Assembly (NCBI GenBank): GCA_021767325.1
Contig: JAASTM010000139.1
Coordinates: 1 to 6,551, forward strand
Length of the DNA stretch: 6,551 nucleotides
Direction: 5' to 3'
Source: Spirochaetales bacterium
GTDB lineage: Bacteria; Spirochaetota; Spirochaetia; DSM-16054; Sediminispirochaetaceae
The notes under the pieces are model-generated. The model did no database searches. It was given only the letters and a program-made list of their open reading frames with translations, and was not told the DNA's origin. Position 1 is the stretch's first letter. Each line of letters starts with the position of its first letter. Of the stretch, positions 1-5,768 are shown piece by piece. The translations under genes and the position numbers were made by a program.

Positions 1-54
1 AAAAAAGAAGATTCCCGCGCGGCCAAAGATGTTTCTATGTGCCATGCAGGAATC
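1..54 (-). terminator. Possible Rho-independent terminator of the importer operon
   Basis: Read on the minus strand downstream of the last permease, GATTCCTGC (54-46) can pair with GCGGGAATC (18-10) as a 9-bp stem with one G-U pair. A 2x2 internal mismatch and three further GGC/GCC pairs (43-41 with 23-21) follow, closing a 17-base loop. The tail directly after the stem is TTCTTTTTT (9-1). The large loop makes it weaker than a classic terminator, and the window ends inside the T tract. Its position 34 bases after the stop of the last operon gene fits the role. Confidence 0.45.
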
Positions 55-87
55 CTAAACGAAAACCCGGGCGCCGCCAAGGTCAAG

Positions 88-921
88 CTATGACTTGATC
101 GAGCCGGCGGTAATACCCTTGATGATGTAGTTCTGCAGAATCAGAAAGAAAATGATGATCGGCACCATACCCATAATCAGGGTAGCCAGGGCTGAGTCCC
201 ACTGGTTCAGATACTGCCCGAAGAAGCTGAAAATACCCAGGGGAATTGTACGGATGCTCTCGTCGAACAGCACCAACAGGGGCAGCAGGAAGTCGTTCCA
301 GATCCACAGGGTCTGCAGGATGATGACGGTAACCACCATGGTACGCATCAGCGGAAATACGATCTGGAAAAAGCTTTGGAAGGTCGAGCAGCCGTCGATG
401 TAGGCCGACTCTTCAAGCTCCTTGGGAATACTTTTTACGAAGCCGTGCAGCAGGAAGACCGTCAGCGGCATACCGAAGCCGAAGTAGATGACCACGATGC
501 CCGGGATGCTGTTCAGCAGGCCGAACATTTTGGCCACTTTTACCATCGGGATCATCACCGACTGGAAGGGGATGACCATTGCCGAGACGAAGAGGACGAA
601 AATCAGGCCGCTGATTTTGTGCGGCCGGCGTACCATCCGCCAGGCGGCCATAGCTCCCAACAGCACCATTCCGGCGATGCTGAAGGAGGTGACCAGCAGC
701 GAGTTCAGAAACACCTGCGGAAAGGAGACCGTGTTCCAGGCTTTCACGAAATTGTCCCAGCGGATGGTGCTGGGCAGCGATGCGGCGTTCTCGATAATCT
801 CGCCGAATGGTTTGAGTGAGTTGACAACCACGAAGTAGAAGGGCGAGAGGTAGATAAGCGCTATTACCAGTACCGCCATTTCGATGAGAAACAGGCGGGG
901 GAAGTATTTGTTCGTTATCAT
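88..921 (-). CDS. Carbohydrate ABC transporter permease, MalG-like (CUT1 family)
   Basis: This is the second inner-membrane subunit of a binding-protein-dependent sugar importer, forming the translocation pore with the MalF-like protein. From the chosen ATG it has 277 residues, normal for the family. It shows about six hydrophobic segments (roughly residues 10-36, 68-92, 104-126, 136-162, 195-219 and 244-267). The cytoplasmic EAA loop, which contacts the ATPase, is visible as EESAYIDGC (170-178) followed by IVFPL. The C-terminus GITAGSIKS matches the usual G-x-T-A-G-x-x-K ending. An in-frame ATG at 936 is rejected because it lies inside the ribosome site; from the ATG at 921 the site GGAGGT sits 6 bases upstream. 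The start overlaps the stop of the preceding permease (ATGA), so translation is probably coupled. Substrate cannot be inferred from the permease alone. Confidence 0.93.
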   Translation of the reverse strand: MITNKYFPRLFLIEMAVLVIALIYLSPFYFVVVNSLKPFGEIIENAASLPSTIRWDNFVKAWNTVSFPQVFLNSLLVTSFSIAGMVLLGAMAAWRMVRRPHKISGLIFVLFVSAMVIPFQSVMIPMVKVAKMFGLLNSIPGIVVIYFGFGMPLTVFLLHGFVKSIPKELEESAYIDGCSTFQSFFQIVFPLMRTMVVTVIILQTLWIWNDFLLPLLVLFDESIRTIPLGIFSFFGQYLNQWDSALATLIMGMVPIIIFFLILQNYIIKGITAGSIKS

Positions 922-1799
922 GCTTCCACCTCCCATTTCTTAGTAATCAGTACCTGGGCCGTGGATATGAAGCCCACCACGATAAAGAACAGAATTGCCT
1001 TGGCCGAGCCGAGCCCGTAGTTATTGTACTGAAAGGCCTCGTAATAGATGTTCATGGCAAAGGTTTCGGTGGAGCCGAAGGGCCCGCCTTTGGTCAGAGC
1101 GAATATGACATCGAACATTTTGGTAGTCCAGGAGAGAGCCAGAAAGATACATACGGTAATTGCCTGTACGGTCAGCGGAATAATTATTCTGGTGAGCATA
1201 TGCAGTTGTGAAGCACCGTCTATGTAAGCCGCCTCTAAGAGCGTATCGTCGATACTGACGATGGCCGCCACATAGATCATCATGAGATATCCGGTTCGCT
1301 GCCACACAAATACAATCACCGAGCCCCAGAAACCGGTCATTGGGGTTCCGAGCCAGGGGAGCTCGAAGAATCCGATGCCCGTGAGTTCGCCGATACTGAC
1401 AAAACTGTTGGTAAATATAAATCGCCACACGAATCCAAGAATGATGCCGCCGATAACGTTCGGCAGAAAAATAATAGTGCGCATCAGTTTGGCGTTCTTG
1501 AGCGGCAGCGTCAGTGCCAGCGCCAGAAAGAAAGCCAGCAGGTTGGCCAGAATCACCGAGGCTATAGTGAACTTCAGGGTAAATATGGCGGAAACTCCCG
1601 CCTGTTCATCGCCTCTGAAAATCTGCAGATAGTTTTCGATTCCTACCCAGACGGCTTCTTTATTCACGCCGTTCCATTCGGTAAAAGAGTAGTAGATACC
1701 CAGTACAAATGAGAACAGAACGATTAGTGTGAAAATTATAAAGCCCGGCCCGATAAAGAAGATATCCTCGCGAATATCCCGCATACGTCTATTGTTCAT
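918..1799 (-). CDS. Carbohydrate ABC transporter permease, MalF-like (CUT1 family)
   Basis: This is the first inner-membrane permease subunit of the importer, 293 residues, typical for short MalF/UgpA-type proteins that lack the large periplasmic insert of E. coli MalF. Hydrophobic segments lie at about 14-37, 73-98, 108-128, 157-180, 208-226 and 267-285. The EAA loop is clear: LEAAYIDGAS (188-197) leading into RIIIPL (204-209). The sequence LTKGGPFGSTET (235-246) is the usual conserved stretch after the fifth segment in this family. The ATG at 1799 is preceded by an AAGGGAAGAGGAT region acting as ribosome site; the next in-frame ATG (residue 6) has none. It sits 71 bases after the binding-protein gene, with a strong hairpin between, and overlaps the next permease by 4 bases. 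The partner ATPase is not in the window. Confidence 0.93.
   Translation of the reverse strand: MNNRRMRDIREDIFFIGPGFIIFTLIVLFSFVLGIYYSFTEWNGVNKEAVWVGIENYLQIFRGDEQAGVSAIFTLKFTIASVILANLLAFFLALALTLPLKNAKLMRTIIFLPNVIGGIILGFVWRFIFTNSFVSIGELTGIGFFELPWLGTPMTGFWGSVIVFVWQRTGYLMMIYVAAIVSIDDTLLEAAYIDGASQLHMLTRIIIPLTVQAITVCIFLALSWTTKMFDVIFALTKGGPFGSTETFAMNIYYEAFQYNNYGLGSAKAILFFIVVGFISTAQVLITKKWEVEA
928..933 (-). promoter_or_regulatory. Ribosome binding site deciding the start of the MalG-like permease
   Basis: GGAGGT on the minus strand, 6 bases before the ATG at 921 and within the 3' end of the upstream permease gene. It selects the 921 start over the in-frame ATG at 936, which directly abuts this motif. 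Confidence 0.8.
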
Positions 1800-1820
1800 A
1801 TCCTCTTCCCTTAATGCAGA

Positions 1821-1848
1821 GCGGGGCCTGCTTCAAGCCAGGCCCCGC
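1821..1848 (-). other. Intergenic hairpin between binding-protein and permease genes
   Basis: A perfect 10-bp inverted repeat, GCGGGGCCTG and CAGGCCCCGC, encloses an 8-base loop. It begins 22 bases after the binding-protein stop. On the minus strand it is followed by TCTGCATTAA, not a T tract, so it is not a standard terminator in either direction. In sugar importer operons such hairpins commonly protect the binding-protein message from 3' decay or attenuate the downstream genes, giving excess binding protein over permease. That role here is inferred from position. Confidence 0.8.
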
Positions 1849-1870
1849 AGTTAGTTTCAATGATAGTAGC

Positions 1871-3151
1871 TTATTTCAGTTTTTGCCAGGCTGCATCGAG
1901 GCGTTCAAGGGTTGTGTCCCAATCCTGCCGGTCTGCAATGTAAGCCTGAATGTTGTTGGAAACCTCGTTTGCAAAACCGTCGGGGAACTTGCCGAATACC
2001 CAGGGTACCGTTTTGTCCTGTTCGGCATACTTCAGGATGTCCTTTCCGACGCCCTTGAGGGCTTCTGCCGATACACCTTTGTAGGCCGGAATGAAGCCAA
2101 AGTTCTCGGTGATGTACTTCTGCCCGGTTTTGCTGTTGACCAGATAGTTGAGGAAATCCTTGGCAGCCGTCTGTACCGGTTCCGGGGAGGTTTTGTTGAC
2201 TACGAAGTAGAACGGCACTCCCACTGGAACACGGTCCATTTTGGCGCTGTCGTTCAATGGAATCGGCAGCAGACCGATATTGGCTTCAGGGTTGGCCTCG
2301 AAAATCGGGACCTCTTTCCACACGCCCTGCTGAATCATTGCTGCGGTTCCGTTAGCGAACATCTGTACCTGTTTGTTATGGTCGGTGGTTAAGGGGTTCT
2401 TTTCGCCGTATTCGACAGTCAGATCGACAATGTTCTGCAGGTCCTGGAACAGCCGGTTCTCGGCCATTTTCGCCTCTCCGGCATTCAGCTGTTCGATGAA
2501 GCCTTCCGGATCCTCCTGCTGGGCAAAGGCTACGTTGTACAGGTGCAAACCGATGACCCACCAGGTGCTGTAACCGGTGGCAAAGGGGGTGTAGCCGGCA
2601 GCTTCGATCTTTTCAGCGGCAGCTCTAAGTTCGGAGAGGGTGCCGGGAGTTTCGGTGATGCCGGCTTCTTCGAAGATGTCTTTGTTGTAGATGTAGCCGT
2701 AACCTTCCAGGTTGACCGGCATACCCATCTGCTTCCCGTTGATGTTCACACCTTCCAGGGCAAATGGTACCGCATTGTCGATCCAGGGTTCACCGGAAAG
2801 ATCGGCGATGTACTCGTTCCACAGCTCATACTGGGCCTTCCCCTCTATCGGGAAGATGTCGGGACCCTCATCGGCGGCAAACTTGCTCTTGAGAATGGTT
2901 TGCCACTGGGTGCCTCCGCCGATTGTTTCGGTGGTGACGGTTACGTTCGGGTTCTCCTGTTCGAAATCGTCGGCGAACTTCTTGTACTCTTCATCCAGAT
3001 AAGGTTTGAACTGGAAAAAGTGCAGTTCAATCTGTTCGGCCTCGGCCTGTGCTTCCTGTTCCGGTGCGGCACCTTCCTGCTGCCCGCCGGCAAAAAGAAG
3101 CCCTACAGAAACCAGAAGCAGTACGAGTGTACCTAGTAGTTTCCTATTCAT
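1871..3151 (-). CDS. ABC transporter extracellular solute-binding protein, carbohydrate type (CUT1, family 1)
   Basis: This is the periplasmic receptor that captures the sugar and delivers it to the two permeases. From the chosen ATG it has 426 residues, the usual size. Residues 1-21 are a signal peptide: basic NRK, a Leu/Val core and ending LLFA, followed by GGQQEG and an Ala/Glu/Gln-rich linker to about residue 40. There is no lipobox cysteine, so cleavage by signal peptidase I is expected, probably near LFA. The mature part opens with a strand-helix pattern (IELHFFQF, then FADDFEQENPNVTV) typical of family 1 binding proteins and ends in LDAAWQKLK. A longer reading from 3187 is rejected because AGGAGG lies 7 bases upstream of the ATG at 3151 and the signal peptide begins there. 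It follows lacI by 54 bases with no clear promoter of its own. The substrate is not evident. Confidence 0.93.
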   Translation of the reverse strand: MNRKLLGTLVLLLVSVGLLFAGGQQEGAAPEQEAQAEAEQIELHFFQFKPYLDEEYKKFADDFEQENPNVTVTTETIGGGTQWQTILKSKFAADEGPDIFPIEGKAQYELWNEYIADLSGEPWIDNAVPFALEGVNINGKQMGMPVNLEGYGYIYNKDIFEEAGITETPGTLSELRAAAEKIEAAGYTPFATGYSTWWVIGLHLYNVAFAQQEDPEGFIEQLNAGEAKMAENRLFQDLQNIVDLTVEYGEKNPLTTDHNKQVQMFANGTAAMIQQGVWKEVPIFEANPEANIGLLPIPLNDSAKMDRVPVGVPFYFVVNKTSPEPVQTAAKDFLNYLVNSKTGQKYITENFGFIPAYKGVSAEALKGVGKDILKYAEQDKTVPWVFGKFPDGFANEVSNNIQAYIADRQDWDTTLERLDAAWQKLK

Positions 3152-3158
3152 GCTATCT

Positions 3159-3164
3159 CCTCCT
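3159..3164 (-). promoter_or_regulatory. Strong ribosome binding site of the solute-binding protein gene
   Basis: AGGAGG, inside AAAGGAGGAG on the minus strand, 7 bases before the ATG at 3151. It is the best ribosome site in the window, consistent with high binding-protein output, and it excludes the longer in-frame reading that starts at 3187. Confidence 0.85.
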
Positions 3165-3188
3165 TTAAGAAATACAAAAATATTCATT

Positions 3189-3216
3189 CGGTTACCGTTC
3201 GGCGCTTACCGCTCGG
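3189..3216. repeat. Imperfect 14-base tandem repeat over the lacI stop codon
   Basis: CGGTTACCGTTCGG (3189-3202) is directly followed by CGCTTACCGCTCGG (3203-3216), matching at 12 of 14 positions. The second copy contains the lacI stop codon. It may be a small duplication, or simply chance; no function is visible. Confidence 0.5.
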
Positions 3217-4243
3217 CACCGCATGATTCGCGTACAATTAAATACGGCTCTATCAGCCTCTGCATAGGTGGTGTGGTGCTGCCGCTGTCGAGCATTTCAA
3301 GCAGCCGTTCACAGCCCAGCACTGCCAGCTGATCGCGGGGCTGATGGATCGTGCTGAGTTTCGGTCTGAAATGCTTTCCGAATTCGATATCGTCATACGC
3401 AACCACCGCGATGTCATCCGGAACCGCCATCCCGAGGTCCTGCAGTGCTTCGATTGCACCCAGGGCCATGATATCGGTCTGGGCGAAAATGGCGGTTACC
3501 TGCTGTAAAAGGTCCCGCCGTTCCATGACCAGGTTATAACTGAACTCGAAGGTTCCGTCGCACAGTACGATTTTAGACTCATCCGGTTCGATATTGTTGT
3601 CGCGCAGGGCTTGTTTGTATCCTTCGGTCCGTTCGGCAAACTGAAACTGTGGGCTGTCGAGCATCATGCAAAGAATTGAATTGTGGCCGTGACCGATCAG
3701 ATGGTTGGTAGCAATGTATCCGCCCTTTTTGTGGTCGACGAAGACCCAGTTTTCACGGTTGATATCTACATAATGCTGGCGGGCCTGCAGGAGTACGATA
3801 GGTACCCCGTTTTCGTGCAGAAAGTCGAGATCCGCCTGCTCTATTTTTGAATGAACCAGAATCAAGCCGTCGACCTTCTTGCCGTTTACCAGCTGGCGGA
3901 TATGATTAACCGTACCGGTTTTGTTGGTGCGAAACTTCACTACCAGGTCGTACTCATGCTCCTCCAATTCATCTCTGATTTTATTCATCAGAAGGGTGAG
4001 ATAGAAGGAGTGCTGATATTCGTTGAAGTGTTCGGGGTAGATCAGGCCGATGATACCGGTTTTACGGGTGATAAGGCTGCGGGCGCTGGTGTTGAAAGTG
4101 AATCCGTGTTCCAATGCAATCTTCTGGATGCGGGTACGGGTCTTTTCAGCTACCAGCGGGCTGTCGTTCAATCCGCGCGAAACGGTTGACGGGCTTACAC
4201 GAGCAAGTTCTGCAATGTCCTTTATAGTAATATTCTTCTTCAT
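3206..4243 (-). CDS. LacI-family transcriptional repressor
   Basis: This is a one-component sugar-responsive DNA-binding repressor of 345 residues, the normal length. The N-terminal helix-turn-helix is clear: ITIKDIAELARVSPSTVSRGLN (5-26, here quoted only to locate it by its TIKDIAEL and VSPSTVSR parts). The hinge helix NTSARSL has the Leu that typically inserts into the central CG step of the operator. The periplasmic-binding-protein-like effector domain runs from about residue 60 to the end, including VDGLILVHSK, FAQTDIMALGAIEAL and VVAYDDIEFGKHFRPKLSTIHQP, which are hallmarks of the family. The ATG at 4243 gives the usual short tail before the helix-turn-helix; an in-frame TTG two codons earlier is less likely. 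No ribosome site precedes it: the leader of about 19 bases is largely filled by an operator. It heads the importer operon and probably represses it, itself and the divergent sulfatase. The inducer is unknown. Confidence 0.95.
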   Translation of the reverse strand: MKKNITIKDIAELARVSPSTVSRGLNDSPLVAEKTRTRIQKIALEHGFTFNTSARSLITRKTGIIGLIYPEHFNEYQHSFYLTLLMNKIRDELEEHEYDLVVKFRTNKTGTVNHIRQLVNGKKVDGLILVHSKIEQADLDFLHENGVPIVLLQARQHYVDINRENWVFVDHKKGGYIATNHLIGHGHNSILCMMLDSPQFQFAERTEGYKQALRDNNIEPDESKIVLCDGTFEFSYNLVMERRDLLQQVTAIFAQTDIMALGAIEALQDLGMAVPDDIAVVAYDDIEFGKHFRPKLSTIHQPRDQLAVLGCERLLEMLDSGSTTPPMQRLIEPYLIVRESCGAER

Positions 4244-4244
4244 A

Positions 4245-4258
4245 TGCAATCGTTTGCA
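4245..4258. promoter_or_regulatory. LacI-type operator O1 at the lacI transcription start
   Basis: TGCAATCGTTTGCA is an inverted repeat with six of seven base pairs symmetric around a central CG (only 4250/4253 break it), the classic LacI/GalR-family operator form. It ends 1 base before the lacI ATG and covers about +4 to +18 of the predicted transcript, so bound repressor would block initiation. The start codon and operator being fused also explains the missing ribosome site. Binding by the encoded LacI protein is inferred from proximity. Confidence 0.75.
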
Positions 4259-4268
4259 ATATATTTAA

Positions 4269-4297
4269 ACTATAAATCCAAAAATTGCGTATGTCAA
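4269..4297 (-). promoter_or_regulatory. Sigma-70-type promoter for the lacI-importer operon
   Basis: On the minus strand TTGACA (4297-4292) and TATAGT (4274-4269) are separated by exactly 17 bases: a perfect -35 box and a 5/6 -10 box. Transcription should begin near 4262, about 19 bases before the lacI ATG. No comparable promoter is visible before the binding-protein gene, so this promoter probably drives all four minus-strand genes. Confidence 0.8.
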
Positions 4298-4300
4298 ATG

Positions 4301-4328
4301 GAAATTTCTGTGAAATATGGGGAAATAT
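4301..4328. repeat. Helically phased GAAAT repeats in the divergent promoter region
   Basis: GAAAT occurs at 4301, 4312 and 4322, the last two as GAAATAT within 10-base near-repeats (TGAAATATGG, GGAAATATGA). Spacings of 11 and 10 bases equal one helical turn. The first copy lies in the 8-base palindrome GAAATTTC. Such phasing can bend DNA or form an activator site; neither is shown. The rest of the 4250-4400 intergenic region holds the promoter, two operators and the sulfatase ribosome site. No convincing -35/-10 pair for the sulfatase is seen; TATTAG (4356-4361) is a weak -10 candidate. Confidence 0.4.
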
Positions 4329-4370
4329 GACCCAGTAGTACAAAAAATGCTTGTGTATTAGTTAATTTTA

Positions 4371-4384
4371 TGCAAACCTTTGTA
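4371..4384. promoter_or_regulatory. LacI-type operator O2 upstream of the sulfatase
   Basis: TGCAAACCTTTGTA matches O1 (read on the minus strand) at 11 of 14 positions and keeps inverted symmetry apart from the central CC and one arm position. It lies just before the sulfatase ribosome site (AGGAG, 4387-4391). If the weak -10 candidate at 4356-4361 is used, O2 covers about +4 to +17, the same geometry as O1. The central CC in place of CG may weaken binding. Confidence 0.6.
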
Positions 4385-4400
4385 TTAGGAGCGGCGATTT

Positions 4401-5765
4401 ATGCTGAATGTTCTGTATATTCACACCCACGATACCGGACGTTGTATTGGCCCCTATGGTTATCCGGTCGATACTCCGAACCTGCAGAATCTTGCAGAAC
4501 ATTCGGTGGTATTTCGGAATGCCCACAGTGTTGCGCCGACCTGTTCGCCGAGCCGCGCCGGTCTGTTGACCGGTACTTACCCGCATGAAAACGGGATGCT
4601 CGGACTGGCACATCGCGGGTTTTCCCTGCATGACTACCAGATGCACATTGTGTCGCATCTTAAAAAAACAGGGTACAGGACTGCGCTCTGCGGAGTGCAG
4701 CATGTGGCGCCCAAGAAAAATCTGATCGGATATGATCGCATACTGGATAGTCCGGACGAGTATTATGATCGCGGGATCCACGATTTGGCCGACTATGACC
4801 TGCAGAATGCCCGCCGTGCAGCGGAGTATATTGAGGAGCGTGCAGCCCGTGGCCCCCGCGACGGCAGGGAATCTGCGGTCGAGCCGTTTTTCCTTTCTTT
4901 CGGCATGCTCAATACCCACCGCCCCTTTCCGATTGCGCCTGACACAAAGCTCGGTAGAGACCGTCGCTCCGACTGGGTCCGGCCCCCGCACCCGCTTCCT
5001 GACACTCCAGAACACCGCGAAGATACGGCTGCATTTCACCGGGCTGTAGAAACAGTCGACCAATGTGTTGGAATAGTAATGCAGTCACTCGAACGAGCCG
5101 GCCTTGATATGGACACACTGGTACTGTTCACTACCGACCACGGTCCGGCGTTCCCGGATATGAAAGCTACCTTGAAAGACAGCGGAACCGGGGTTGCGCT
5201 CATGCTGCGAGTGCCCGGTTATAGTCCGCTGGTGCTTGATGCAATGGTCAGCCAGCTCGATGTTTATCCTACGATCTGTGAGTTGCTGGGTACTAGCGCG
5301 CCCCATACTCTACGCGGTACATCTCTGCTGCCGTTGATCCGGGGCGAAAAGTGGCAGCTCCATTCGCACCTGTTTACCGAAACCTCGTTTCATGCCGCCT
5401 ATGAACCGGCCCGGGCAGTTCGAACCGGGCGTTACAAGTTGGTTCGCCGCTATTCACCGAAAGCCCATCGTTTGGCGGTGAATGTGGACGATTCGCCCGG
5501 CAAAGACTTTCTTGCCAGACACGGGTATTTCAGCGGGGAGGTCGCTGTAGAGGAGTTGTATGATCTTGCGCTGGATCCGACTGAGAGTCACGACTGCAGC
5601 ACCAATCCGGAGTATCTGGAGGTGAGGTCGGAGCTCGAGGCTCAATTACGCTGTTGGATGGAATCGACCGGCGACCCGCTGCTGAAGGGCTGGTTACAGG
5701 GCCCACCCGGGGCACTGCTTAATAAGCCGGATGCGTACAGCCCCGAATCGGGTGAGTTTGAGTAG
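4401..5765 (+). CDS. Sulfatase-superfamily hydrolase, SGSH (heparan N-sulfatase)-like, cytoplasmic
   Basis: This 454-residue enzyme probably hydrolyses a sulfate ester or sulfamate on an imported saccharide. The type I sulfatase signature is intact: CSPSRAGLLTG (48-58), with Cys48 the residue expected to become formylglycine. As recalled, the flanking HENGMLGL, the later ELYDLALDPTESHD (385-398) and WMESTGDPLLKG (419-430) resemble human SGSH, suggesting sulfatase subfamily S1_8. Metal-site candidates are H10-D11 (usually D-D) and D246-H247 (D-N in SGSH). H101 and H173 are candidate catalytic histidines and K255 or K258 a sulfate-binding lysine. The usual GKxH lysine is replaced: G98-V99-Q100-H101. 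There is no signal peptide; the fold starts at residue 2, so it should act in the cytoplasm on what the adjacent importer delivers. AGGAG lies 9 bases before the ATG. No maturase (FGE or anSME) is in the window. Exact substrate is uncertain; a phosphodiesterase or phosphonate activity is a lesser alternative. Confidence 0.88.
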   Translation: MLNVLYIHTHDTGRCIGPYGYPVDTPNLQNLAEHSVVFRNAHSVAPTCSPSRAGLLTGTYPHENGMLGLAHRGFSLHDYQMHIVSHLKKTGYRTALCGVQHVAPKKNLIGYDRILDSPDEYYDRGIHDLADYDLQNARRAAEYIEERAARGPRDGRESAVEPFFLSFGMLNTHRPFPIAPDTKLGRDRRSDWVRPPHPLPDTPEHREDTAAFHRAVETVDQCVGIVMQSLERAGLDMDTLVLFTTDHGPAFPDMKATLKDSGTGVALMLRVPGYSPLVLDAMVSQLDVYPTICELLGTSAPHTLRGTSLLPLIRGEKWQLHSHLFTETSFHAAYEPARAVRTGRYKLVRRYSPKAHRLAVNVDDSPGKDFLARHGYFSGEVAVEELYDLALDPTESHDCSTNPEYLEVRSELEAQLRCWMESTGDPLLKGWLQGPPGALLNKPDAYSPESGEFE

Positions 5766-5768
5766 CAG

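Noticed and set aside
376..838. Plus-strand frames opposite the MalG-like permease
   Set aside because: The translation is rich in His, Asp and Gln because it is the antisense of a hydrophobic protein; no independent coding support.
1821..1848. Hairpin as a true Rho-independent terminator
   Set aside because: Neither side is followed by a T tract, and the permease genes downstream need readthrough.
1968..1976. CGTTTGCAA half-site resembling the operators, inside the binding-protein gene
   Set aside because: The opposite arm is absent, so it is not an inverted repeat; chance match within coding sequence.
1814..3136. Long plus-strand frames (about 190 codons each) opposite the solute-binding protein gene
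   Set aside because: They mirror the coding frame of a well-supported gene, with no promoter or ribosome site and low-complexity, cysteine-rich translations.
3152..3205. A separate promoter for the binding-protein gene in the 54-base gap after lacI
   Set aside because: AT-rich bases are present, but no -35/-10 pair with proper spacing could be found, and no LacI-type operator is there.
4368..5063. A 231-codon minus-strand frame opposite the sulfatase
   Set aside because: It lies antisense to a clearly coding sulfatase domain, has no ribosome site, and its translation shows no recognisable motif; it is a by-product of codon bias.
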